From Gemmatimonadota bacterium (GTDB lineage Bacteria; Gemmatimonadota; Gemmatimonadetes; Gemmatimonadales; GWC2-71-9): DNA of 64,000 nt. Below, one piece after another: positions 1 through 8,396 of this stretch. Each line of letters starts with the position of its first letter. The stretch's first letter is position 1. Below the pieces are notes generated by a model. The model did not search any database. It was given only the letters and a program-made list of their open reading frames with translations, and had not been told where the DNA came from. Made by a program: the position numbers and the translations under genes. Where the stretch lies: positions 118,760-182,759 of the forward strand of contig VGVQ01000006.1 in the NCBI GenBank assembly GCA_016874005.1, given 5' to 3'.

Positions 1-1001
1 GGTTTGCCGCTCCGGTATCGGGCCTCGGCTTCAACGAGAACGTCGTCGTGGCGACGGTGACCGCCGGCTCCGCCCCGGGACAACTACCGCAGGTCGCGCT
101 GGATCCGGACATCGGCGGTCTCGCGGTCGAGGTTCGAGCCCGGACCGTGCCGGCCGGCCAGCCCGCCGACCTCACCTGGCGACGCTCCGAAGATGGTCGC
201 CATGTCGTGGTCGAAGGAACGATTCGGGTTGGCGATTCCGATCGCTCGTCCCTCGCGGTGCCAGACCCCAATCGGTTCGCGGCCCTCGCGTTCGCCCGAG
301 TGCTCGCCGACTCCGGCATCGTCATCAGGGGCGGCGTCGCAGGCACCACCGACTCGCTCGTCACTCGGGCCGCCCGGGCAGGTACCCCCCTCGCGACCGT
401 GGAGTCCCGCCCGGTCGAGGATTGGATCTTCGCGATTCTGAACGTCAGTCAGAATTGGTTCGCCGAGACCCTCCTCAAACAACTCGGCGCCCAATTCGGC
501 ACCGGCGCCAGCTGGGCCGAGGGGCTTCGAATCGAGCGGCGGTTTCTGGTCGACTCGATGCGGCTCGACTCGACCCAGTTCTTTCCCCACGACGGTTCGG
601 GCCTCTCGGCCAAGAACCTGGCCTCGCCGCTGGTATTCGCAACGGTGCTGGCCGCGATGCGCCGACATCCGCGATACCCGGCGTTCGCGGCCGGGATGCC
701 TCGGAGCGGGGCAACCGGCTCTCTCAGGAATCGGTTCCAGACGACCCCGGTGATGCACCAGGTCCGGGCCAAGACCGGAAGCATCGGCCAAGTGAACACC
801 CTGTCGGGCTATCTCGACGCCGATTCGACTCTCGCGGCCCGACCCCGCCCCTGCCGGACCTTCAGCGTGCAAGCCAATCACCATACTCTGGGCGGCAGGA
901 CCATGATCCAGGCGATCGACAGCGTCATCGTCGAGATCGCCCGCGATACGCCCTGCGCCCAGGCGCCGCCGGGAGTTGCCAAGCCGGTATCTTCCCCCTG
1001 A
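1..1001 (+). CDS. dacB: D-alanyl-D-alanine carboxypeptidase/endopeptidase (PBP4 type), 3' part
   Basis: Periplasmic class C penicillin-binding protein that trims or opens peptidoglycan cross-links. The reading frame (codons from base 3) is already open at the window edge, so the N-terminus and the catalytic SxxK motif lie outside. Two other active-site motifs are visible: SGLSAKN (SxN motif) near base 600 and AKTGS (KTG motif) near base 770, followed by the typical 'LSGYLDAD' stretch. A GTG at 48 is an internal codon, not the start. The gene ends 17 bp before the adenosyltransferase, whose GAGGAG ribosome site lies in the gap, so the two may be cotranscribed. Family assignment is firm; the precise DD-activity is inferred. 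Confidence 0.85.
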   Translation, partial: FAAPVSGLGFNENVVVATVTAGSAPGQLPQVALDPDIGGLAVEVRARTVPAGQPADLTWRRSEDGRHVVVEGTIRVGDSDRSSLAVPDPNRFAALAFARVLADSGIVIRGGVAGTTDSLVTRAARAGTPLATVESRPVEDWIFAILNVSQNWFAETLLKQLGAQFGTGASWAEGLRIERRFLVDSMRLDSTQFFPHDGSGLSAKNLASPLVFATVLAAMRRHPRYPAFAAGMPRSGATGSLRNRFQTTPVMHQVRAKTGSIGQVNTLSGYLDADSTLAARPRPCRTFSVQANHHTLGGRTMIQAIDSVIVEIARDTPCAQAPPGVAKPVSSP

Positions 1002-1018
1002 CCTCGCGAGGAGCCCGC

Positions 1019-1564
1019 GTGAAGATCTACACCAGGACTGGCGACGGCGGCACGACCGGACTCTTCGGCGGGGGCCGGGTCAGCAAGCATCACGTTCGGG
1101 TCCAAGCGTACGGCGAAATCGACGAGTTGAACGCCTCCCTCGGCGTGGCCCGTTCGACACCGCCGACCGACTTCCACGACGAACTCCTCGAGTCGATCCA
1201 GCGCGATCTCTTCTCCATCGGGGGCCACCTGGCTACCCCCGATCCGACCAAGGTGGCAGCGGCGCTGGCCAAGGCCGACCTGTCCGCTGAGCGGGTCGCC
1301 ACCTTCGAACGGACCATCGACGCGGCCGACGGAGAGATGCCCGCGCTCACCGCTTTCATACTGCCGGCGGGCAGTCCCAAAGCCACGGCCTTGCACCTGG
1401 CCCGAACGGTCTGCCGCCGGGCCGAGCGGAATGTCGTCGCGCTGGCGGCCGACGAGCCGGTTCCGCCCCAGTTCCTGATCTACCTCAACCGCCTCTCGGA
1501 TCTCCTCTTCTCGCTGGCGCGGCTGGCCAACCACCGGGCCGGATTCGGCGACGTGACGTGGTGA
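1019..1564 (+). CDS. Cob(I)yrinic acid a,c-diamide adenosyltransferase (PduO type)
   Basis: Transfers the adenosyl group from ATP to cob(I)alamin to make adenosylcobalamin. The 181-aa protein has the diagnostic N-terminus KIYTRTGDGGTTGLFGGGRV (ATP-binding), then YGEIDELNASLG, and ends with 'LIYLNRLSDLLFSLAR'. Length fits the PduO/MMAB family. The start is GTG at 1019, five bases after a GAGGAG ribosome site at 1008-1013; a longer open frame upstream is a shadow of the preceding gene. Its stop overlaps the aroB start (GTGA), so it is translationally coupled to aroB. No B12-dependent enzyme is visible in the window. Confidence 0.93.
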   Translation: MKIYTRTGDGGTTGLFGGGRVSKHHVRVQAYGEIDELNASLGVARSTPPTDFHDELLESIQRDLFSIGGHLATPDPTKVAAALAKADLSAERVATFERTIDAADGEMPALTAFILPAGSPKATALHLARTVCRRAERNVVALAADEPVPPQFLIYLNRLSDLLFSLARLANHRAGFGDVTW

Positions 1565-2688
1565 GCCGAGGGCGCCGCCTCGTCGTCAGGCACGCTCTCG
1601 GTCGCTACCCGGTCCTCATCGAGCCCGGAATCAGCCGGCGCCTGGCGAGCGCGGTCGCCGCCCTGGCGCCTGGGCGTCCCGCGGTGCTGGTCACCGACCG
1701 GCTGGTCTCCCGGGTGGTCCCAGTGGGTGGCCGCTGGCCGTCGATCGTGGTGCCCCGCGGAGAGGCGGCGAAGTCACGGCGGGTCTGGGCCACGGTGACC
1801 GACGCCCTCCTCGCTCGACGGGTCGGGCGAGACGCGGTGGTCGTCTCGCTGGGCGGCGGAGCCGTGAGCGACCTCGCTGGCTTCGTGGCGGCGACCTATC
1901 TCCGGGGAATCCCCTTCATCGCGGTGCCGACCACCCTGCTCGCGATGGTCGATGCCTCGGTCGGCGGCAAGACCGGGGTGAACTCGCGGTTCGGGAAGAA
2001 CTTGGTCGGGAGTTTCTGGCCCCCGATCGGCGTGGTGGTTGACCCGGAAGTGCTGAGAACGCTCGCGGCGGTTCATTACCGCGGCGGGCTGATCGAGGCG
2101 ATGAAACACGGCCTCGTGGCCGACCGCGGGTACCTCCGCTGGATCCTCCGCAACCGGGACCGGCTGATCGCCCGCGACCCCGGGGCGGTCGGACGCCTGG
2201 TGGCCCGGAGCGTCGCGATCAAGGCGGCCATCGTCGAGCGGGACGAGCGGGAGCGGGGGCCCCGCGCCACGCTGAACGCGGGGCACACGGTGGGACACGC
2301 GATCGAGCAGGCGACCGGATACCGGATCGGTCACGGCGATGCGGTGGCGCTGGGACTCGTCGCCGAGACCCTCCTGGCGGAGCGGCTGGGCTGGCGACCC
2401 GACCCCACCGCGGCGGAGCTGGCGGACTGGCTCGCGGGATTCGGGTGTCCGCTCCGGTGGCCCTCGGTGTCGGATCGGGCGTTGCTCGGCGCGATGGGCC
2501 GCGACAAGAAGTCGACCGGCGGCGCGATCGGAATGGCGCTGCCTCGGGGCGACCGTCCGGCGGCCGGGCGCCGGGGCCGGTGGACGGCGGCGGTGGACCG
2601 GCTCAGCGTTAGGCAGGCTCTCGGCGACGTTCGGCGGCTCCTGGCGAGCCGCCTTCCCACACGTTATCAACATCGCCGTGACGGTTAA
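1561..2688 (+). CDS. aroB: 3-dehydroquinate synthase
   Basis: Second step of the shikimate pathway: converts DAHP to 3-dehydroquinate using NAD+ and a divalent metal. Visible family marks are LGGGAVSDLAGFVA (NAD/substrate loop, about residue 95-108), PTTLLAMVDASVGGKTGVN (about 120-140) and LNAGHTVGHAIE (metal-binding His, about 237-248). About 375 aa, typical length. GTG at 1561 overlaps the previous stop as GTGA; GTG at 1558 is an equally possible start. Near the 3' end it contains a CGTTAGGC word read in an unusual frame (GTT AGG, Val-Arg). Confidence 0.95.
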   Translation: MSRGRRLVVRHALGRYPVLIEPGISRRLASAVAALAPGRPAVLVTDRLVSRVVPVGGRWPSIVVPRGEAAKSRRVWATVTDALLARRVGRDAVVVSLGGGAVSDLAGFVAATYLRGIPFIAVPTTLLAMVDASVGGKTGVNSRFGKNLVGSFWPPIGVVVDPEVLRTLAAVHYRGGLIEAMKHGLVADRGYLRWILRNRDRLIARDPGAVGRLVARSVAIKAAIVERDERERGPRATLNAGHTVGHAIEQATGYRIGHGDAVALGLVAETLLAERLGWRPDPTAAELADWLAGFGCPLRWPSVSDRALLGAMGRDKKSTGGAIGMALPRGDRPAAGRRGRWTAAVDRLSVRQALGDVRRLLASRLPTRYQHRRDG

Positions 2689-2937
2689 CGCCTTTCGAAT
2701 CAAAGCGTTAGTCGTTTTCGTCCACACCCATCCACAACGGAGTTCTCCACGTTCGTAGACAAAACGGCCAAGTCGTTGCTGCCTAACGGCATGACGTGTT
2801 GAAAGCCTAACGCTATTGACATCGAGCCTAACACTTTCCTAGATTGCTCGGCGTTCCCGGTATACAATTGCGTTCGAACGCCGCTGCGCGGCTTCATCAT
2901 TCCTTGCGAGTCGGTACATCTCACTTTTCGAGGTGCT
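2689..2937. other. Intergenic leader of the sigma gene with three GCCTAAC boxes
   Basis: A 249-bp non-coding stretch, clearly richer in A/T than its surroundings. It holds a promoter-like pair (2816-2845) and three same-orientation copies of GCCTAAC at 2781, 2805 and 2826, spaced 24 and 21 bp. The third copy lies between the -35 and -10 elements. Looser relatives (GTTAACGCC near 2683, GCGTTAGTC near 2705) sit upstream. No small ORF or RNA gene is convincing here. Confidence 0.6.
2816..2845 (+). promoter_or_regulatory. Sigma-70 type promoter upstream of the sigma factor gene
   Basis: A perfect -35 TTGACA at 2816-2821 is followed after 18 bp by TAGATT at 2840-2845 (4 of 6 matches to TATAAT). 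Transcription would begin near 2852, giving an 85-nt leader. One GCCTAAC box (2826-2832) lies in the spacer and another (2805-2811) just upstream, where a bound protein could act on RNA polymerase. This is a sequence call only. Confidence 0.6.
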
Positions 2938-3828
2938 ATGCGCGCCGTTCGAGAACGGCGGCCCCGAACCATGGGCCGATCGTCCCCCGGTAGTTCGTTC
3001 GACCAGTACCTGCTCGACATCCGCAAGCTCCCGATGATCTCGGACCCCAAAGAAGAGGTCCGAATCGCCAAACGCGCCCGCAAAGGCGACCCCGACGCGA
3101 TGGATCGATTGGTCACCGCCAATCTCCGCTTCGTCATCTCCTACGTGAAACGGTTCCAAGGCCACGGACTCGACCTCGCCGAGCTGGTCGCCATCGGCAA
3201 CGAAGGCTTGCTCAAGGCGGTCCGGAAGTTCGACCCCGCCCACGGCGTCAAGTTCATCAGCTACGCGGTGTGGTGGGTCCGCCAGTGCGTCCTCAAGGCG
3301 CTCGCCGAGCAGACCCGGACGGTTCGAATTCCGCTCAATCAGAACGCGGCACTGCTTCGGATGGCCAAGATCGAGAGCCTCCTGGCCCAGGAACTCGGCC
3401 GCTCACCGACGGATGCCGAGACCGCCCGGGTCCTCGACGAGTCGGTCGACACGATCCGGGCCTCCCGCCTGGTGTCGTCGGTCGAGATCTCTCTCGATGC
3501 CCCGATCGAACGGAGTGACTCCGGCTCGGCCACCTACGGCGAGCGGGTGCCCGGCACCATCGGCGGGGAGATCGAGGACTTCGTCGACGCCCGCCTCCAG
3601 AAGGAGTTCCTGGCTCGGATGTTCGCCGAGTACCTGACCCCCCGAGAACGGCGGATCCTCTCGCTCTACTACGGGCTCGAAGAGGGCTCGGAGGCCCTCA
3701 CCCTCGAGGGAATCGGCGCCCTCCTCGGTGTGACCCGGGAACGAGTCCGCCAAATCCGGGAGCGAGCGTTCGAGAAGCTCCGGAACTCGCCCGAAGTGAA
3801 GTACCTCCAGCGCACCAAGCTGGCCTAG
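2938..3828 (+). CDS. rpoD: RNA polymerase sigma factor, RpoD/SigA family
   Basis: Sigma-70 group 1/2 factor directing RNA polymerase to promoters. Domain order in the 296 aa: region 1.2 (SSFDQYLLDIRKLP, about 18-31), region 2 (NLRFVISYVKRF, LVAIGNEGLLKAVRKFD and YAVWWVRQ), region 3, and region 4 with LTPRERRILSLYYG and the helix-turn-helix TLEGIGALLGVTRERVRQI near the C-terminus. The long acidic region 1.1 of E. coli RpoD is absent; short primary sigmas of this kind occur in several phyla. The ATG at 2938 follows GAGGTG at a tight 2-bp spacing; ATG 2971 is an alternative start that keeps every domain. A hairpin follows the gene. Confidence 0.93.
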   Translation: MRAVRERRPRTMGRSSPGSSFDQYLLDIRKLPMISDPKEEVRIAKRARKGDPDAMDRLVTANLRFVISYVKRFQGHGLDLAELVAIGNEGLLKAVRKFDPAHGVKFISYAVWWVRQCVLKALAEQTRTVRIPLNQNAALLRMAKIESLLAQELGRSPTDAETARVLDESVDTIRASRLVSSVEISLDAPIERSDSGSATYGERVPGTIGGEIEDFVDARLQKEFLARMFAEYLTPRERRILSLYYGLEEGSEALTLEGIGALLGVTRERVRQIRERAFEKLRNSPEVKYLQRTKLA

Positions 3829-3857
3829 CGGCCCCGAGCCACCTCGCCAGTCGCCCA

Positions 3858-3882
3858 GGGCCGACCCATTACTGGTCGGCCC
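3858..3882 (+). terminator. Terminator-like hairpin after the sigma gene
   Basis: Perfect 9-bp inverted repeat GGGCCGACC / GGTCGGCCC with a 7-nt loop, 30 bp past the sigma-factor stop and before the next operon. There is only a weak T-rich stretch (ACCTTT) some 13 bp later, so termination strength is uncertain. Confidence 0.5.
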
Positions 3883-3904
3883 GGTGCCGTCGTACCTTTC
3901 GGGG

Positions 3905-4546
3905 ATGCCGCGGCTGCCGCTGTTCCCCCTCTCGACGGTCCTCTTCCCAGAGGAAAGCATCCCGCTTCACATCTTCGAGCCGCGGTACCGCCGGATGCTG
4001 GCGGCGGCCATCGAGGATCGGCATCGGTTCGTGCTGCTGCCGCCAGGACCCGATGGCGCCGATCCTACCCCCGGGCTGGTCGGAACGGTCGCCCGGATCA
4101 GAGCGGTTCAGCCCCTCGAGGATGGTCGGTCGAACATCGTGGTAACCGGCGAGAACCGAGTGATCCTCCGTTTCGCCGAGGCGGTCGAGGGCGGGTATTT
4201 GGTCGGCGAGTTCGACGAGTTCCTCGACCGCGTCGACACCGAGGGTGTCTCCCGCGCCGACGCCGCCCGGCTGTCGGCGCTGACCCTCCGCCTGGCCACG
4301 GCGGTCGCGACCCTGGCCGACCGGGAAGCGGAGAGCGAATACAGCGTCGAGCCGGCGACCCTGAGCTTTCAAGCCGCCGCCCTGGTCGATTGGGACCACC
4401 CGACCAAGCAGCGGTTTCTCTCGATCCGATCGCCGGCGGAACGGGTGGCTCGGCTCCTCGCCTCGTTGCCTGGGCAGGTGGCCCGGTTCGAGGCGCGGGC
4501 CCGAGTTCATCAACGGGCGACCACCAATGGCACCGGCAAACACTGA
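3905..4546 (+). CDS. Lon N-terminal (substrate-binding) domain protein
   Basis: A free-standing LON substrate-binding domain of about 213 aa without the AAA or protease domains. The diagnostic start is LPLFPLSTVLFPEESIPLHIFEPRYRRML near the N-terminus, then RIRAVQPLEDGRSNIVVTGE. ATG 3905 is chosen because the family motif begins immediately after it; GTG 3884 would add seven residues. Free-standing Lon-N proteins have no firmly known role (protein binding is inferred). It overlaps the glcD start by 20 bp, so it leads the glycolate oxidase operon. Confidence 0.85.
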   Translation: MPRLPLFPLSTVLFPEESIPLHIFEPRYRRMLAAAIEDRHRFVLLPPGPDGADPTPGLVGTVARIRAVQPLEDGRSNIVVTGENRVILRFAEAVEGGYLVGEFDEFLDRVDTEGVSRADAARLSALTLRLATAVATLADREAESEYSVEPATLSFQAAALVDWDHPTKQRFLSIRSPAERVARLLASLPGQVARFEARARVHQRATTNGTGKH

Positions 4547-5960
4547 CCGGCCCGACCCGGGTCTGCTCGCGGCGCTCGGCGCGATCGTCGGGCCCAAGTG
4601 GGTTCGCTCGCACCTCACCGAACGGCGGCCGTTCGAGGCCGACGGCCTGCCGACCCACGCCTCGGTCCCGATGGCGGTCGTTCTTCCCTCCTCCCGCGAG
4701 CAGGTCATCGCGGTCCTCAAGCTCCTCGCCGAGCGGAACGTCCCGTGGGTGGCTCGGGGTGCCGGGACCGGACTGTCGGGGGGTGCCCTCGCCGGCGGGA
4801 ACGCGGTCTTGATCCCGCTCACCCGAATGAACCGGATCCTCTCGATCGATCCGGTGCGCCAGCGGGCCGTGATCGAACCGGGCGTCGTCAACGCCAGGTT
4901 GTCGGACGCGGCCGCGCCGTTCGGGCTCCAGTACGCCCCGGACCCGTCCAGCCAAACCGCCTGCACGATCGGCGGAAACGTGGCCGAGAACGCCGGTGGC
5001 CCTCACTGTCTCAAGTACGGCACCACGACCAACCATGTGGTGGCGCTCGAAGCGGTGTTGCCGGATGGATCGTTGGCCCGGCTCGGTAGCCCGCATGGCG
5101 AGCCGTGGGGACCGGATCTGGTTGGACTGTTCGTCGGCTCGGAAGGTATGTTCGGCATTGCTCTCGAGATCACCGTTCGGTTGGTCCCGCTTCCCACGAC
5201 GATTCGGACCCTGCTAGCGGATTTCGCCACGGTGCGGGACGCCACCGAGGCGGTCGGGAGCATCGTGGCGGCCGGTATCGTGCCGGCCGCGCTCGAGATG
5301 ATGGACCAGGCGTGCATCGCCGCCGTCGAAGCGTCGATCTACGCCGCCGGCTATCCGACCGACGCGGCGGCCGTGCTCCTGGTGGAACTCGACGGTGCCA
5401 CGGCGAGCGTCGAGGCCGAAGCGGCGCTGGTCCACGAGCTGCTGCGGGCCCACCGAGCTCGGGGCGTCAGGTCGGCCGAGACCGCGACGGACCGGGCCCG
5501 GCTCTGGCAGGGGCGCAAGAAGGCGTTTGGAGCGATGGGACGGGTGGCCCCCGACCTGGTGGTCCAAGACGCGGTCGTACCCCGCTCGAGCCTCCCGTCG
5601 ATTCTCGAGACCATCGGCACGATCGGCCGGAAATACCGACTCACGGTCTGCAACGTCTTCCACGCCGGCGACGGGAACCTCCACCCGAACATCTGCTACG
5701 ATCGACGGGACTCGGCGCTCGCGGACCGGGTCGCCCGGGCCAGCGCCGAGATCATGGAAGCGTGCGTGGCGGCGGGCGGTTCGATCACCGGCGAGCACGG
5801 TGTCGGGGCTGACAAGATCGACTACATGCCGATGATCTTCGACTCCACCAGCCTGGCCATGATGTGTGATGTCCGGCGGGTCTTCGACCCGGCCAACCGG
5901 GCCAACCCCAACAAGGTCATTCCGATCCACGCCTGCCGGGAATGGCGGGAGCCCCAATGA
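4527..5960 (+). CDS. glcD: Glycolate oxidase FAD subunit GlcD
   Basis: Catalytic flavin subunit that oxidises glycolate (or a similar 2-hydroxyacid) to glyoxylate. The 477-aa protein has the PCMH FAD-binding loop RGAGTGLSGGALAG (about 77-90), DPSSQTACTIGGNVAENAGG (about 136-155) and the C-terminal FAD-oxidase motifs NVFHAGDGNLHPN and GSITGEHGVG. ATG 4527 lies within the end of the Lon-N gene. Its stop overlaps the glcE start as ATGA. The glcDEF order supports glycolate over D-lactate, but substrate is inferred from context. Confidence 0.92.
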   Translation: MAPANTDRPDPGLLAALGAIVGPKWVRSHLTERRPFEADGLPTHASVPMAVVLPSSREQVIAVLKLLAERNVPWVARGAGTGLSGGALAGGNAVLIPLTRMNRILSIDPVRQRAVIEPGVVNARLSDAAAPFGLQYAPDPSSQTACTIGGNVAENAGGPHCLKYGTTTNHVVALEAVLPDGSLARLGSPHGEPWGPDLVGLFVGSEGMFGIALEITVRLVPLPTTIRTLLADFATVRDATEAVGSIVAAGIVPAALEMMDQACIAAVEASIYAAGYPTDAAAVLLVELDGATASVEAEAALVHELLRAHRARGVRSAETATDRARLWQGRKKAFGAMGRVAPDLVVQDAVVPRSSLPSILETIGTIGRKYRLTVCNVFHAGDGNLHPNICYDRRDSALADRVARASAEIMEACVAAGGSITGEHGVGADKIDYMPMIFDSTSLAMMCDVRRVFDPANRANPNKVIPIHACREWREPQ

Positions 5961-7168
5961 GCGTCTCGATCCTCGAATCCCTTCGGTCTATCGCCAAGAG
6001 TGCCGTGATCAGCGGTCCCGACGGAGTTCCGGTGGTCCGGCCCGACTCGGCCGAGGCGATCGCGGCGGTCTTGGGGCACGCGTCGGAACAGGGCTGGCGG
6101 GCGCGGGTCGAGGGTCGCGGAAGCTGGATGCCGACCGACGCCCCTGCCGACTTCGTGATCAGGACCGGGGGCCTCGACCGGGTAGTGTCGGTCGCCCCGG
6201 CCGACCTGGTCGCCACCGTGCAGGCCGGGGCGACTCTCGAGACCATCGACCAGTCGCTCGCGGCTCATCGATGCTGGCTCCCGATCGACCCTCCAGGCGG
6301 CGACAGCCGATCGTTAGGCTCGGTCCTCGCGACCGCCACCGCGGGACCGCTTCGGCACCGATTCGGGCCCGTCAAAGACCACGTCCTCGGCACCACGGTG
6401 GTGACCGGCGACGGCCGGATCGTCAAGGCTGGCGGGATCGTGGTGAAGAACGTCGCCGGCTACGACCTCACCAAAATCCAAATCGGGGGCTTTGGCGCGT
6501 TCGGGGTCGTCGTGGAAGCCAACCTTCGGGTTCGGGCGGTGCCGGCGGCACGGGCCTTGGTCGTCGCGACCGGAACCCTGGACCTCTTGCTCGACCAGGC
6601 CCGACTCCTCCGCGAGGCGGCGATCGACTTGGCGTCCCTCGAGCTGTGCTCGCCAACCCTGCTCGGCGGGGATCGGTGGACCCTGATCGTGCAAGCCACC
6701 GGCACCGCCCCTGGCGTGGCCGCGGAAATCGACCGGGTCCGTTCGGTCGCGAGCGGGGCGTCGTTCGAGGGGCTCGGCCCGGGGCAGGCCAGCCGGCTCA
6801 ATCGGGCCGTCGCCCAGGCGGCCCTCGACGGGCCGGTGTCTCTCCGGGCCGGCGTCCTCGCGGCCGGCACGCCGGACTTGGTCGACACGTTAGGCGAGAC
6901 CATCGGGCACCGGCGGCTCTCGGCGAGCCTCGGCGCCGGGGGCGTTCGCTGGGTCGGGAACCCGACCGAGGCCCACGTCCGAGCGCTCCGGCATCGATTC
7001 GCCGAGCGCGAAGTCCCCCTCACCCTCGAACGGGCCCCCTGGGCGTTCCGCCGGGCGGTGGGTCACTTCGGCGCGTTCCGCGAGGGCGTCCGCCCGATCG
7101 CGGCGCGGCTTCGGAGCACCTTCGACCCGAAACACGTCCTGGTCTCGGCCATCGAGGCAACCGAGTGA
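5957..7168 (+). CDS. glcE: Glycolate oxidase FAD-binding subunit GlcE
   Basis: Second flavin-type subunit of the membrane-associated glycolate oxidase. About 403 aa with a PCMH-type fold: VEGRGSWMPTDAPADFVI near the N-terminus, PPGGDSRSLGSVLAT, and 'VKNVAGYDLTKIQIGGFGAFGV', the segment that separates GlcE from GlcD. The C-terminus carries 'LRSTFDPKHVL'. The start is ATG 5957 inside an ATGA overlap with glcD; an ATG at 5942 in the same frame is less likely. Ends in a GTGA overlap with glcF. It carries two GTTAGGC words (6313, 6889) as Leu-Gly. Confidence 0.9.
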   Translation: MSVSILESLRSIAKSAVISGPDGVPVVRPDSAEAIAAVLGHASEQGWRARVEGRGSWMPTDAPADFVIRTGGLDRVVSVAPADLVATVQAGATLETIDQSLAAHRCWLPIDPPGGDSRSLGSVLATATAGPLRHRFGPVKDHVLGTTVVTGDGRIVKAGGIVVKNVAGYDLTKIQIGGFGAFGVVVEANLRVRAVPAARALVVATGTLDLLLDQARLLREAAIDLASLELCSPTLLGGDRWTLIVQATGTAPGVAAEIDRVRSVASGASFEGLGPGQASRLNRAVAQAALDGPVSLRAGVLAAGTPDLVDTLGETIGHRRLSASLGAGGVRWVGNPTEAHVRALRHRFAEREVPLTLERAPWAFRRAVGHFGAFREGVRPIAARLRSTFDPKHVLVSAIEATE

Positions 7169-8394
7169 CCGGCACCCGGGGCGGTTTCGAGGCGCTCGAT
7201 CCGTGCGTCCATTGCGGCTTCTGTCTGCCCGCTTGCCCGACCTATCTCGCCACCGGCGACGAGAACGACAGTCCTCGAGGCCGGATCCACCTGATCCGGG
7301 CGCTCGAGCGGGGAGAAATCCAACCCACCGATCGCGCCCTGGTGGAGCACCTGGACGCCTGTTTGGGCTGTCGGGGCTGCGAGCCGGTCTGCCCGTCCGG
7401 CGTCGGTTACGGGCGAGGGCTCGAAGCCGCCCGGGTGCGGCTCGCGGCCGCGGGACGGCTACCCCTCGAGGTCAGAGCGATCCTCGCGGTCTTCGCCCGG
7501 GCGTGGCTGCTGCGACCCGCGCTGCTCCTGGCCCGTTGGTTTCGAGCGACCGGTTTCCCCGACCGCTTGTCCGGGCATTCTCCGATCCAATTCCTCCTCG
7601 GGATGCTGGCCTCGACCACCGCCGGCCCGAGCGGTTCGACGCCCAAGCCCGCCCCGGCGACGAGAGGCCGGGTCGCGCTCTTTCGCGGCTGCGTCATGGA
7701 TGGTCTCTTCGGGCATGTCCACGAGGCGACCCGGCGAACCCTCGCGGCCAACGGCTACGAGATCGTCGAGGTCGATGGTCAGACTTGCTGCGGCGCCCTC
7801 CACGACCACGCCGGCGACCGAGCCGGCGCGGCGGCCCTCGCCGAGGCCAATCTCCGGGCCTTCGCGGGGCGAGCCGATTTCCTGGTCGTCAACAGTGCCG
7901 GCTGCGGCGCTCTTCTCAAGGACCTCCCTCACCTCATCCCGTCCGACGCGGCCCGTGCCCTGGCAGCCAAGGTCCGCGACGTCACCGAGTTGCTCGCGGC
8001 GGCGGGACCTCGGCCGGGCGCTCCCCTGGCCGAGCGGGTGTGCTACGACGCCCCCTGTCACTTGCAGCATGCCCAGGGGATCCATCGGGAGCCGCTTCAG
8101 GTGCTCAATGCCATTCCCGACCTCGAGATTGCGCTCCTGCCGGGATTCGATCGCTGTTGCGGCAGCGCCGGGCTGTACGGCGTGCTCCATCCCGAGCTGT
8201 CGCGGGCGATCCTCGGGGAGAAAGTTGCCGCGATCGCCGCCGCAACTCCCCAGCCGAGCCTCGTCTTGACCGGTAATCCCGGATGCCTGATGCAAATCGG
8301 TGCTGGACTCAGGGCGGCCGAGCTTCCGATCGGCGTTGCCCATCCGGTCGAACTGCTGGACCGCTCTTACCGGGCGGCGGGCTACTACCACTAA
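7165..8394 (+). CDS. glcF: Glycolate oxidase iron-sulfur subunit GlcF
   Basis: Electron-transfer subunit carrying two [4Fe-4S] clusters and CCG domains. In 409 aa, cluster ligands are CVHCGFCLPACP (Cys14, 17, 20, 24) and CLGCRGCEPVCP (from about residue 66). Two CCG-type motifs (DGQTCCGALHDHAGD and FDRCCGSAGLYG) follow, as in heterodisulfide-reductase-like subunits. The GTG start at 7165 overlaps the glcE stop (GTGA); the frame is open far upstream, but that part is antisense-free shadow of glcDE. It is followed after 2 bp by ygfZ. Confidence 0.93.
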   Translation: MTGTRGGFEALDPCVHCGFCLPACPTYLATGDENDSPRGRIHLIRALERGEIQPTDRALVEHLDACLGCRGCEPVCPSGVGYGRGLEAARVRLAAAGRLPLEVRAILAVFARAWLLRPALLLARWFRATGFPDRLSGHSPIQFLLGMLASTTAGPSGSTPKPAPATRGRVALFRGCVMDGLFGHVHEATRRTLAANGYEIVEVDGQTCCGALHDHAGDRAGAAALAEANLRAFAGRADFLVVNSAGCGALLKDLPHLIPSDAARALAAKVRDVTELLAAAGPRPGAPLAERVCYDAPCHLQHAQGIHREPLQVLNAIPDLEIALLPGFDRCCGSAGLYGVLHPELSRAILGEKVAAIAAATPQPSLVLTGNPGCLMQIGAGLRAAELPIGVAHPVELLDRSYRAAGYYH

Positions 8395-8396
8395 CC

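Noticed and set aside
5866..7164. Extension of glcF upstream to an 842-aa frame
   Set aside because: Covers glcE in another frame; the Fe-S motif begins 13 codons after GTG 7165.
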